Assembly (NCBI GenBank): GCA_045632605.1
Contig: JAZQXA010000081.1
Location: forward strand, 1-26,213
Length of the DNA: 26,213 bases
Reading direction: 5' to 3'
DNA from: Flemingiibacterium sp045632605
GTDB taxonomy: Bacteria; Bacillota; Clostridia; Oscillospirales; CAG-272
The position numbers and the translations under genes were made by a program. This document shows positions 9,146 through 16,742 of the stretch, piece after piece (position 1 is the stretch's first letter; the number at the start of each line of letters is the position of its first letter). The notes beneath the pieces are model-generated. The model ran no database searches, was not told the DNA's origin, and saw only the letters and a list, made by a program, of their open reading frames with translations.

Positions 9146-9949
9146 TCATTGCAAATGAGTCAAAGCGACTTTTCGGAACTCCCCGTCATATAGCACATAA
9201 ACATGACTGAAGCCCACATCACAAAGAAGCTCTCTTGCCGCGTCAAATGAACAGTCAAGGGTATCTGCAGCGTGACTGTCGGAATTAATCATCACCTTGC
9301 CGCCGCAGTTTTTGAGTGTATAAAGCAGGCGCTCATGCGGATACGGCGTTGTTCGCACACCTCTCGATATCGCGCCCGTGTTCACCTCGAAAATAACATC
9401 GTTTTTCGCCGCCTCCGCCATATATTTGTCGGCAAGCGAAAGGTATTTTTCATCCAGGAAAAACAAGCTGTCATATTTCTCGTCAAATTTTGTAATAAGA
9501 TCAAAATGCGCCACAATATCCGGTTTTCGCTCTTTTATGTACCAACAGTATTCGCTGTAATATTCGTCTGCAAACCGGACAGCATCGCCGTCAAACAGCT
9601 TCAAGCATTCGGAGAAGCACTCAAAATTCGAATCAATCGGATAGCTTTTTCCGTCCTTACACATATAATGCTTTGAACCGATCAGATAATCGAATTTTTC
9701 ACGCTCCATGTAAACAGTGCTGTCCTCTTCGATTCCAACATAAATCTGTATTTTTTCCTTATATTTTTCCTTAAGACGGGATATTTCGGCAATGTATTCC
9801 GTTGGGTCCTTGAGCCCATAGCGAGGTGAATCGCCGTGGCTTGAAAATCCAAGAGCCGCAAAGCCTTTTTCAATTGCCGAAATGACAACCTCCTCGGGTG
9901 TGTTTTTGCCGTCGCAGAAAGTGGTATGTGTATGGTAGTTGGTCAGCAT
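9146..9949 (-). CDS. PHP-domain phosphoesterase, histidinol-phosphatase (HisJ)-like
   Basis: A 267-residue PHP-family protein. Metal-binding motifs are visible in order: NYHTHTTFCDG (H6, H8), SSHGDSPRYG, GIEED, GSKHY, VAHFDLI, and a C-terminal NSDSHA. This matches HisJ-type histidinol phosphatases. No histidine biosynthesis gene is nearby, so in this operon it may instead dephosphorylate another small phosphate ester, which is inference. The start at 9949 is chosen because GGGGAG lies 7 nt upstream. ATG 9955 (two codons earlier) is too close to the same RBS, and the longer frame from 10021 has no good RBS and adds a non-homologous-looking tail. It is the first gene of the minus-strand operon, about 165 nt downstream of the predicted transcription start. 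Confidence 0.85.
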   Translation of the reverse strand: MLTNYHTHTTFCDGKNTPEEVVISAIEKGFAALGFSSHGDSPRYGLKDPTEYIAEISRLKEKYKEKIQIYVGIEEDSTVYMEREKFDYLIGSKHYMCKDGKSYPIDSNFECFSECLKLFDGDAVRFADEYYSEYCWYIKERKPDIVAHFDLITKFDEKYDSLFFLDEKYLSLADKYMAEAAKNDVIFEVNTGAISRGVRTTPYPHERLLYTLKNCGGKVMINSDSHAADTLDCSFDAARELLCDVGFSHVYVLYDGEFRKVALTHLQ

Positions 9950-10324
9950 TTTCATTCTCCCCTTTCCGTGCTGCTCTTTGTCAAATCGAGTTGACGTATC
10001 TATGTGTGTAACCCCCTGCACATTGCCGATAAATGTGCCGGACGTAATTACTATTTTTCATGCGATTTCCGCATAGATTTTGCAATAAAAATTTGCGTCA
10101 AAAACCATTATCTCACTTCCGATTATATCATACCGAAACAAAGAAGTCAAGGCTTCAGAAGCGTATCTTATGAAGCAACGCAACGCCATATTACGAAAGG
10201 ACGCTTATGCTCTGTTTTTTGCCTTACTACGCATATATCTGGCAGTTAACTCCTATAATTTAACAGGGCTTTTCGGCTGCTTATTTTTCACATTTACAGC
10301 GTCATAGTTAACCCCAAAAACGCA
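9950..10324. other. Intergenic region and leader of the minus-strand operon
   Basis: No convincing gene lies here. It holds the minus-strand promoter at 10122-10150 and a leader of about 165 nt, with small possible hairpins (TGCG/CGCA near 10063; GCACA/TGTGC near 10016-10036) but no riboswitch class that I recognise. Beyond 10150 no site was identified. Confidence 0.6.
10122..10150 (-). promoter_or_regulatory. Sigma-A-type promoter of the PHP-MBL-glycosidase operon
   Basis: On the minus strand TTGACT (10145-10150), a 17-bp spacer and TATAAT (10122-10127), with an extended -10 TG at the right place. It is nearly consensus. Transcription should start near 10115. Confidence 0.8.
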
Positions 10325-10361
10325 TACGCCCACCTGCAAGATCAAACTGCCGGTGGGCGTA
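10316..10361 (-). terminator. Rho-independent terminator of the AraC/PocR regulator gene
   Basis: A 10-bp perfect stem pairs TACGCCCACC (10325-10334) with GGTGGGCGTA (10352-10361). On the minus strand it is followed by GCG and five Ts (10316-10320). It lies about 70 bp after the regulator's stop codon. Confidence 0.75.
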
Positions 10362-10433
10362 ATTATATATACTTATTTTACTGTAAAATTGCAGAACCGC
10401 ATCGGCTGACCAAGCGCTGCAGATTTGAGCAAT

Positions 10434-11258
10434 TCATTCCCTATTCTTTTTTCTGTATTCTGTAGGGCTGATGGAATATGCAGCTTTAAAAACCTTTGAA
10501 AAATAGTTGTAATCGGGTATTCCGCAAGCCCCGGCAATCTCGTTTACCGGAAGACGGGTGGTTTTAAGCAGCTTGCAGGCATATTTGAGCCTGCTTTTTT
10601 TAATATATTCGGCAGGAGTGCAAGTGAAATATTCCTTGAAAATCTGATATATCTCGCTGTGAGAGAGTCGGAATTTTGAGCAAAGCCCCACAACCGAAAG
10701 AGGGCTTGAAATGTTGTCGAGGATATACTGTTTTATCTGCTCATCTATAGCATTGTTGTGTGAGCGAACAAAATCCCTGAGCAACTCATATCCGGCGCAG
10801 ACATCTACGATACGGAAGGCGGATCGCAATTTTTTATCAGAAATAACCGGCATACTGCTATAAATAGTTTTCAGCTCCTGAATAAGCTCTGCCGGAAGAT
10901 TTTTCGGAAGCTCTGGAAACTCCGGTGAATTGCTTTTTTTGACCTGCCCGAGCATCATGAAGCCGATTACCTGCTCGTTATAAATAATAGGCGATACACA
11001 TTCCTGAAGTCCGGCATGGCAGGTGTAACTATACTGACTGTGAGTTTTTTTGCAGTGCTCAAGCGCGATTTTATCGCAGTCCTTGCATTTTTTGTCCATT
11101 TGCTCATTGGTACGCAGAATCTCACAAAAACGGCTGAATTTAGCCGGATAATAGCAAAGTTCGTTTCCCTCCAGGTCGTAAAGACAGGTTTTTATATCGC
11201 TTAAATTATAAAAATCATTAAGCAGCGCACCTAAATCTTTTAGCTCAAATTTTGACAT
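10434..11258 (-). CDS. AraC-family transcriptional regulator with PocR sensory domain
   Basis: A 274-residue regulator. Residues ~8-165 form a PocR-type ligand-binding domain with its cysteine pattern (CKDCDKIALEHCK, 58-70; YTCHAGLQE, 78-86; SPIIYNEQVIGFMMLGQ). Residues ~172-272 carry two AraC helix-turn-helix motifs (LSVVGLCSKFRLSHSEIYQIF; LPVNEIAGACGIPDYNYFSKVF) ending in PTEYRKK. In PocR of enteric bacteria the domain responds to 1,2-propanediol, the usual end product of fucose and rhamnose fermentation. It probably activates the divergent kinase-isomerase-aldolase operon and perhaps the fucosidase operon (inference). The start at 11258 has GGAG about 11 nt upstream; the earlier ATG 11288 has no RBS. 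Confidence 0.9.
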   Translation of the reverse strand: MSKFELKDLGALLNDFYNLSDIKTCLYDLEGNELCYYPAKFSRFCEILRTNEQMDKKCKDCDKIALEHCKKTHSQYSYTCHAGLQECVSPIIYNEQVIGFMMLGQVKKSNSPEFPELPKNLPAELIQELKTIYSSMPVISDKKLRSAFRIVDVCAGYELLRDFVRSHNNAIDEQIKQYILDNISSPLSVVGLCSKFRLSHSEIYQIFKEYFTCTPAEYIKKSRLKYACKLLKTTRLPVNEIAGACGIPDYNYFSKVFKAAYSISPTEYRKKNRE

Positions 11259-11300
11259 AATTAGTATTTCTCCATATAAAATTACCATATTTACATATCA

Positions 11301-11329
11301 ATTATACTATAATCTCCGAAAATAATCAA
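11301..11329 (-). promoter_or_regulatory. Promoter of the AraC/PocR regulator
   Basis: Minus strand TTGATT (11324-11329), 17-bp spacer, TATAAT (11301-11306). It lies about 43 bp upstream of the regulator start, inside the 110-bp divergent region. Confidence 0.6.
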
Positions 11330-11336
11330 GTATAAT
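11308..11336 (+). promoter_or_regulatory. Possible plus-strand -10 boxes for the kinase operon
   Basis: Two TATAAT hexamers occur on the plus strand (11308-11313 and 11331-11336), neither with a recognisable -35 at 16-18 bp. This is compatible with an activator-dependent promoter overlapping the regulator's own promoter, but position is the only evidence. Confidence 0.35.
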
Positions 11337-11368
11337 AAAGAAAAAACATCATAAAAAGGAGGGAAAAA

Positions 11369-12823
11369 ATGAATTATTTAAGCATTGATATCGGAACAAC
11401 GGGGTGTAAATGCCAGCTTTTTTCCGAAAACGGAGAAATTTTAAGCTACCTATTCAGCGAATACGATTTCAAAGAAGCGGACGGCTTCAATTATGTAAAT
11501 ATACACGCAATCGAAGCTCATCTGCGAAGCATGATTTCCGAAATTTCAAGTAAATTTGAGGTTTCATCCGTCTGCGTATCGTCCATCGGTGAATCATTTG
11601 CGCTTCTCGACAAGGATGATAATGTTCTCTTTTATCCCATGCTTTATACCGATTCCAGAGGCGAAAAGGAAGCCGAGGAAATCAAATCGGTCATAGGTGA
11701 AGAAAGGGCTTTTCAGATAACGGGTGTTGTACCTCACAGTATGTACTCGCTCTCAAAGCTGCTCTATATAAAAAACAATGTACCCGAGGTGTTCAAAAAA
11801 GCAGACAAAGTCCTGCTGATTTGCGACTATGTTGGCTATCTTCTGACCGGAGAAAGAGTTATCGACTACGGTTTGGCATCCCGCACCGGTGCTTTTGATA
11901 TCGAAAAGATGGAGTTTTCAGAGGAAATTTTATCTATGTTCGGTGTTGACCAAAAGCTCTTTTCGACACCCAAGCCGGCGGGAAGCATAGTCGGCAAGAT
12001 AAAAAAAGATTGGGGCATTGATGCAATTCTCGTGCTCGGCTCTCACGACCAGGTATGCACTTCTCTCGGTGCAGGCGTACTTGATGAGGGTGATGCAGTT
12101 GACGGCATGGGAACTGTTGAATGTATCACAACGGTATTCAAAAATAAGCCGGAAAATACAGATATGGGAAAACAAGGATATCCCTGCGTGCCGTACCCGG
12201 TGAACGGTCTTTACTGCACATATATTCTCAACTTTTCCTGCTGTTCCACAGTGAATTGGCTGCGAAAAAACATCATGCACGGCTACAAAGGTGACGAGGA
12301 GAATTACTTCGCCTATATCGAAAAGGAAATCACCGACAAGCCTACAAACATACTCACTCTTCCCTATTTCGGCGGCGCAAGCACACCCTATCAGGATCTC
12401 GGCGCAAAGGGAGCCATCGTCAATCTGACAACGCAGACACGCGACTATGAAGTATTTCAGGCAATGATGGAAGGTACAGCTTATGAGATGCGTTTGAATG
12501 CCGAGGTGGTTAAGGCGTACGGGATAACGGTTAAAAACACCGTTGCCACGGGAGGCGGCGCAAACTCCGACAAATGGCTTCAAATAAAGGCGAATATCCA
12601 AAATATCCCGATAAAAACCTTACGTTCCTCGGAGGGCGGACTTTGCGGATGTGCCTTACTTCAGGCCGTTGCGCTTGGCGGAGCAAAGAATTTTTATGAG
12701 GCAAGAGATATTTTCGTCCGTTATGAAAAAGAATTTGTTCCGAGCGAAGAGGTCTATGCCGCTTACAAAACGCAATATGAAAAATATAAAAAATTATATA
12801 AAACTTTAAAGGAGTTTAACTGA
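11369..12823 (+). CDS. FGGY-family carbohydrate kinase
   Basis: A 484-residue ATP-dependent sugar kinase. The N-terminal phosphate loop SIDIGTTGCKCQLF (4-17), GSHDQ with catalytic base Asp227, and the adenosine motif ATGGGANSDKW (393-403) define the family, and length is typical. It should phosphorylate a ketose or polyol; the exact sugar (fuculose, rhamnulose, xylulose or other) cannot be decided from motifs alone. The isomerase-like gene starts 1 bp after its stop codon and the aldolase follows, so it very probably phosphorylates the isomerase product. A strong AAGGAGGG precedes ATG 11369. It is the first gene of the plus-strand operon divergent from the AraC/PocR regulator. Confidence 0.92.
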   Translation: MNYLSIDIGTTGCKCQLFSENGEILSYLFSEYDFKEADGFNYVNIHAIEAHLRSMISEISSKFEVSSVCVSSIGESFALLDKDDNVLFYPMLYTDSRGEKEAEEIKSVIGEERAFQITGVVPHSMYSLSKLLYIKNNVPEVFKKADKVLLICDYVGYLLTGERVIDYGLASRTGAFDIEKMEFSEEILSMFGVDQKLFSTPKPAGSIVGKIKKDWGIDAILVLGSHDQVCTSLGAGVLDEGDAVDGMGTVECITTVFKNKPENTDMGKQGYPCVPYPVNGLYCTYILNFSCCSTVNWLRKNIMHGYKGDEENYFAYIEKEITDKPTNILTLPYFGGASTPYQDLGAKGAIVNLTTQTRDYEVFQAMMEGTAYEMRLNAEVVKAYGITVKNTVATGGGANSDKWLQIKANIQNIPIKTLRSSEGGLCGCALLQAVALGGAKNFYEARDIFVRYEKEFVPSEEVYAAYKTQYEKYKKLYKTLKEFN

Positions 12824-12824
12824 T

Positions 12825-14219
12825 ATGAAATTTGCACTTTATTTCGGAAATCGAGGATTTATGCCCGGAGAGCTTATCACCGGCGCAAGAGCTGACATGA
12901 TAAAGGCGCTCACCGATGCAGGATATGAATATATCGCTATGGATGAGAATGCCACCCGTTACGGCGCTGTTGAAACGAGAGATGAAGGACGTCTTTACCA
13001 CGACTGGCTCAAGAGTCACGAGGGTGAGTATGACGGTGTAATTCTGTGTATGCCCATATTCATTGACGAAAACGGCGCGGTTGCGGCGCTTCAGGACGCC
13101 GGTGTGCCGATTCTTATGCAGGCTTACCCGGACGAAATCGGTAAAATGGACTTTAATCACCGCCGTGATGCATACTGCGGAAAATTCAGTGTTACTGACG
13201 TTTTCTATCAGTATAAGCTTCCTTTCACGGTAATGAAGCCTCACGTTGTACATCCTTTAAGCGATGCTTTCCGCCAGAATCTTGACGATTTTGCGGCAAT
13301 CTGCCGTGTTGTAAAGGGCATGAAGAGATTCAATCTCGGCTGCATCGGCGCAAGAACTACTGCCTTTAAGACCGTCCGCTTTGATGAGGTAACTCTGCAG
13401 AGATACGGCATCAATGTTGTAAGCTTTGACCTTTCCGAGCTGATTTTCAAGGTTCAGGCAAAGGCTGATGACGATGCGGCGGTAAAAGCAAAGATATCGG
13501 CTCTTGAAAATTACACCGACTTTACAAAAGTTCCCGAAAAGAACAAGCTCACACTTGCAAAAATTTCCGTTGTAATCGACGAATACATAGAAGAATATCA
13601 TCTCGATGCAATCACACTGCGTTGTTGGAACGAAATGGAAACCATTCTCCGTGTTTGTCCCTGCGTGCTTATTTCCGAGCTTAACGACAGAGGTATCGTA
13701 TGCTCCTGCGAAATCGACCTCACCAGTGCCATCACTATGCGTGCAATGCAGCTTGCCAGCGGAAAGGCAACTGCTTGCCTTGACTGGAACAACAACTACG
13801 GCGATGATGAAAACAAGGTTATTCTTTTCCACTGCGGCCCTGTTGCACAGAGCCTTATGGCAGGCAAAGGTACTGTTACAGAGCACAAGATGTTCGCCAA
13901 GGGAGATCCCGGCAGCGGATGGGGTACAAACGAGGGCAGAATTGCCGCTTTCGATATGACATTCTCCAACGGATTCACCGAAGACGGCAAATTAAAGGTT
14001 TATGCAAGCGAAGCAAGATTTACCGATGATCCTATTGAGGATGCTTTCTTCGGATGCGGCGGCGTTGCAGAGATTCCGGATCTCCAGAACAAGCTCATCC
14101 GTCTGGCAAAGGGCGGCTTCAAGCATCACACAACAGTTGGCGTCGGACATATGAAATATGTTCTCGAAGAAGCATTCGGCACATATCTCGGCTATGAAAT
14201 TATTAATATTGAGGAGTAA
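12825..14219 (+). CDS. L-fucose/L-arabinose isomerase family protein
   Basis: A 464-residue protein related to the C-terminal half of FucI/AraA isomerases. The probable metal and catalytic region comprises LRCWNEME (265-272), SCEIDLTSA (294-302, Glu296), CLDWNN (318-323) and ILFHCG (333-338, His336), followed by GFKHHTTVGVGH near the C-terminus. It is shorter than E. coli FucI (~590 residues), as are the fucose-isomerase-like proteins of many Firmicutes. The expected reaction is aldose-ketose isomerisation feeding the upstream kinase. AAGGAG lies 10 nt before ATG 12825. L-fucose is a natural candidate substrate given the fucosidase nearby, but this is contextual. Confidence 0.82.
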   Translation: MKFALYFGNRGFMPGELITGARADMIKALTDAGYEYIAMDENATRYGAVETRDEGRLYHDWLKSHEGEYDGVILCMPIFIDENGAVAALQDAGVPILMQAYPDEIGKMDFNHRRDAYCGKFSVTDVFYQYKLPFTVMKPHVVHPLSDAFRQNLDDFAAICRVVKGMKRFNLGCIGARTTAFKTVRFDEVTLQRYGINVVSFDLSELIFKVQAKADDDAAVKAKISALENYTDFTKVPEKNKLTLAKISVVIDEYIEEYHLDAITLRCWNEMETILRVCPCVLISELNDRGIVCSCEIDLTSAITMRAMQLASGKATACLDWNNNYGDDENKVILFHCGPVAQSLMAGKGTVTEHKMFAKGDPGSGWGTNEGRIAAFDMTFSNGFTEDGKLKVYASEARFTDDPIEDAFFGCGGVAEIPDLQNKLIRLAKGGFKHHTTVGVGHMKYVLEEAFGTYLGYEIINIEE

Positions 14220-14224
14220 AAATT

Positions 14225-15097
14225 ATGTTAGCAGGATTAAAGGAAGTCCTCGCAGAGGGCAAAAAAAGAAATATTGCAATCGCAAACTTCAACACACCTA
14301 ACCTTGAATCACTTATCGCGGTTATTGAGGCGGCAGAGGAGCTTGACGTTCCGGTAATTATTGCTCATGCGCAAATTCACGAAAGAGTTGCCCCCATTAA
14401 CTGGGTTGGTCCCATGATGGTGGAGCTTGCAAAACGCAGCAAAGTAAAGGTCTGCGTTCATCTTGACCACGGTGAGGATTTTGAATACTGCAAGCGTGCA
14501 ATAGACTTGGGCTTCACATCAATCATGATCGACTTATCCGAGCTTCCCTACGACGAAAATACAAAGGGAACAAGAGAAATAACCGATTATGCTCACGCAC
14601 ACGGAGTTGATGTAGAGGGTGAGCTTGGTGCGCTTCCCGAAAGAGAAGGCAGTGAGGCAGCGGACGCAAAAAAACGTGCACAGCAGGATCCCGATGACCC
14701 CAGAGAGCTTTATACAAAGCCTGAGCTTGTAAACGATTTTCTTGAGAGAACCAATGTTGACGCACTTGCGATAGCTTTCGGTACAGTTCATGGTCTTTAT
14801 AAAAAGGAACCTAACCTTGACATGGATCTTATCACTGAAATAACCGAAATAACCGATATTCCGCTTGTTATGCACGGTGGAAGCGGTGTTTCGGACAGCG
14901 ACTACCGCGAGCTTATCAAGAGAGGCATACGCAAGGTTAACTACTATTCTTATATGGCTTACGCAGGCTACGCTAAAGCAAAGGAAATCGTCAACACAAT
15001 TGATGCTGACTATTACCACAACATCTGCTACGGTGCACGCCTTGCAATGAAGGAAGACGCTATCAGAGCCATGAAGGTATTCAGCAATATCGAATAA
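14225..15097 (+). CDS. Class II ketose-bisphosphate-type aldolase (Fba/tagatose-bisphosphate family)
   Basis: A 290-residue Zn-dependent aldolase. The HLDHGEDF motif (79-86) supplies catalytic Asp81 and Zn ligand His82. EGELG (131-135), FGTVHGLYK with His189, and VMHGGSGVSD with His217 complete the metal and phosphate sites. The usual KVN(I/V)xT(D/E)L segment is replaced by KVNYYSYM (238-244 region), which may alter specificity. It closes the kinase-isomerase operon with a 5-bp gap and GAGGAG as RBS. It would cleave the phosphorylated ketose to DHAP plus an aldehyde. The canonical fucose route uses FucA, a different class II fold, so the substrate here is open. Confidence 0.88.
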   Translation: MLAGLKEVLAEGKKRNIAIANFNTPNLESLIAVIEAAEELDVPVIIAHAQIHERVAPINWVGPMMVELAKRSKVKVCVHLDHGEDFEYCKRAIDLGFTSIMIDLSELPYDENTKGTREITDYAHAHGVDVEGELGALPEREGSEAADAKKRAQQDPDDPRELYTKPELVNDFLERTNVDALAIAFGTVHGLYKKEPNLDMDLITEITEITDIPLVMHGGSGVSDSDYRELIKRGIRKVNYYSYMAYAGYAKAKEIVNTIDADYYHNICYGARLAMKEDAIRAMKVFSNIE

Positions 15098-15135
15098 TTA
15101 TATTTGATCACTGAAGTTATACAATATTAAAAAGG

Positions 15136-15181
15136 AATACGCCGCCTGACAGGATAACCTTGTTAAGCGGCGTATTTTTTT
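15136..15181 (+). terminator. Rho-independent terminator of the kinase-isomerase-aldolase operon
   Basis: A 10-bp perfect stem pairs AATACGCCGC (15136-15145) with GCGGCGTATT (15167-15176), followed by a T-run to 15181. Confidence 0.88.
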
Positions 15182-15228
15182 CATAAAAATGTCACTGAAA
15201 AAGCCAAACCGTGATTTTTATATACCAT

Positions 15229-15256
15229 ATATCGATATTGATATTACCGATATAAC
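15229..15256 (+). promoter_or_regulatory. Dyad ATATCG-N13-CGATAT upstream of the adh promoter
   Basis: ATATCG (15229-15234) and CGATAT (15248-15253), with AAC following, flank a 13-nt AT-rich core. The right arm starts 13 bp after which the -35 box begins, and the dyad is centred near -61. The same dyad with the same spacing occurs before rex. It is a plausible activator (LysR-type) site. Confidence 0.6.
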
Positions 15257-15266
15257 AATTTAATTA

Positions 15267-15295
15267 TTCCAAAACGGGAAAATTAGTGTTATAAT
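15267..15295 (+). promoter_or_regulatory. Promoter of the alcohol dehydrogenase gene
   Basis: TTCCAA (15267-15272), 17-bp spacer, TATAAT (15290-15295). The -35 is poor, which fits positive control from the dyad just upstream. A degenerate Rex-like half-site (TGTTA) overlaps the -10. Confidence 0.6.
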
Positions 15296-15341
15296 GATAG
15301 CGTAAAGAAAAAAACACATCACACATAAGGAGATTAAAAAT

Positions 15342-16559
15342 ATGGCACGTTTTACATTACCTCGCGATCTTTATCACGGCAAGGGCGCTCTTGAAGCGCT
15401 GAAGACTCTTAAGGGAAATCGCGCAATGGTTTGCGTTGGCGGCGGTTCTATGAAGCGTTTCGGCTTTCTTGACAGAGTTGTTTCCTATCTTAAGGAAGCA
15501 GGCATGGAGGTTGAACTCTTTGAAGGTATCGAGCCCGACCCTTCTGTTGACACCGTTATGCGCGGTGCCGAGGCTATGGCAAAGTTCCAGCCCGACTGGA
15601 TCGTTGCAATTGGCGGCGGTTCACCTATCGACGCTGCAAAGGCTATGTGGATCAAGTATGAGTATCCCGAAATTACATTTGAAGAAATGTGTGTAGTATT
15701 CGGCATTCCGGAGCTTCGCAAGAAGGCTCGCTTCTGTGCAATTCCTTCCACCTCCGGCACTGCTACGGAAGTAACAGCTTTCTCTGTTATCACCGACTAT
15801 AAGAAGGGTATCAAGTATCCGCTTGCTGACTTTGAAATCACTCCCGATGTTGCAATTGTTGACCCCGACCTCGCTGAAACCATGCCCAAAAAGCTTACCG
15901 CACACACCGGTATGGACGCTATGACTCATGCAATTGAGGCATATGTTTCCACAGCAAACTCCGAGTTTACCGATCCTATGGCAATTTTCGCTATAAAGAT
16001 GATTAAAGATGATCTCGTTGCTTCCTACAACGGCGATATGACCAAGCGTGCTTCCATGCACAACGCACAGTGCCTTGCGGGTATGGCATTCTCTAATGCA
16101 CTCCTCGGTATTGTTCACTCTATGGCACACAAAACCGGTGCAGTCTTCGAAGATCTCGGCGCACACATTATCCACGGTGCGGCAAATGCTATGTACCTTC
16201 CCAAGGTTATTGCGTTCAACGCAAAGGATGAAACCGCAAAGAAGCGTTACGGCGAAATTGCTGACTATATGGGACTTGGCGGAGCAAACGATGACGAAAA
16301 GGTTGCAAACCTTATCGCTTATCTCCGCGGCATGAACGACGCTCTTAATATTCCGCAGTGCATCAAGAATTACGGTCTTGACAGCCTGCCCTGTGAAAAC
16401 GGCTTTGTTCCCGAAAACATCTTCCTCGAAAGACTTCCCGAAATTGCCAAAAATGCAGTTGCAGACGCTTGCACCGGCTCCAACCCCAGAAAAATTTCTG
16501 CACAAGAAATGGAAAAGCTTCTTAAGTGCTGCTATTACGATACCGAAGTTGATTTCTAA
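15342..16559 (+). CDS. Iron-containing alcohol dehydrogenase
   Basis: A 405-residue group III (Fe-dependent) alcohol dehydrogenase, similar to clostridial ethanol/butanol dehydrogenases and the AdhE C-terminal domain. It has the nucleotide-binding GGGSPIDAAK (91-100), STSGTATEVTAFSVI (136-150), the iron ligands Asp192 and His196 in GMDAMTHAIEA, His263 in VHSMAHKTGA and His278 in IIHGAANA. It reduces an aldehyde with NAD(P)H and so reoxidises cofactor in fermentation. Acetaldehyde is most likely; lactaldehyde from fucose breakdown is also possible given the preceding operon. AAGGAG precedes ATG 15342. The gene stands alone between two terminators with its own promoter, which shares regulatory DNA with rex. 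Confidence 0.93.
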   Translation: MARFTLPRDLYHGKGALEALKTLKGNRAMVCVGGGSMKRFGFLDRVVSYLKEAGMEVELFEGIEPDPSVDTVMRGAEAMAKFQPDWIVAIGGGSPIDAAKAMWIKYEYPEITFEEMCVVFGIPELRKKARFCAIPSTSGTATEVTAFSVITDYKKGIKYPLADFEITPDVAIVDPDLAETMPKKLTAHTGMDAMTHAIEAYVSTANSEFTDPMAIFAIKMIKDDLVASYNGDMTKRASMHNAQCLAGMAFSNALLGIVHSMAHKTGAVFEDLGAHIIHGAANAMYLPKVIAFNAKDETAKKRYGEIADYMGLGGANDDEKVANLIAYLRGMNDALNIPQCIKNYGLDSLPCENGFVPENIFLERLPEIAKNAVADACTGSNPRKISAQEMEKLLKCCYYDTEVDF

Positions 16560-16588
16560 TATCGGTTAACTCGTAAAAATAGTATAAT

Positions 16589-16620
16589 AAAAGGTCACCT
16601 TAACAAGTGACCTTTTCGTT
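16589..16620 (+). terminator. Rho-independent terminator after the alcohol dehydrogenase
   Basis: A 10-bp perfect stem pairs AAAAGGTCAC (16589-16598) with GTGACCTTTT (16607-16616), then CGTTTT. Confidence 0.85.
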
Positions 16621-16676
16621 TTAAAGAATCGCGGCATTTTAGCTTGGCAATACGTCACCAAAATATAAAATACCTC

Positions 16677-16705
16677 TTGATTTACCTGCAGTTTTATGGT
16701 ATAAT
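16677..16705 (+). promoter_or_regulatory. Promoter of the LysR regulator gene
   Basis: TTGATT (16677-16682), 17-bp spacer, TATAAT (16700-16705) with an extended -10 TGG. No ATATCG dyad is present here, so the regulator does not appear to use this element on its own promoter. Confidence 0.75.
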
Positions 16706-16742
16706 AGGTGCAAAAAGTATTGTATATACGGGAGTGGAATCT

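Noticed and set aside
9950..10021. N-terminal extension of the PHP protein from ATG 10021
   Set aside because: No RBS precedes that ATG, the added residues do not resemble the family, and a strong RBS fits the start at 9949.
15621..16505. A 294-codon minus-strand frame opposite the alcohol dehydrogenase
   Set aside because: Shadow of a clear plus-strand gene; cysteine-rich low-information translation without RBS.
16561..16570. GTTAAC near 16565 as a Rex site for the LysR gene
   Set aside because: Only a 6-bp palindrome without the N4-spaced second arm, and it is more than 100 bp from the mapped-looking promoter.
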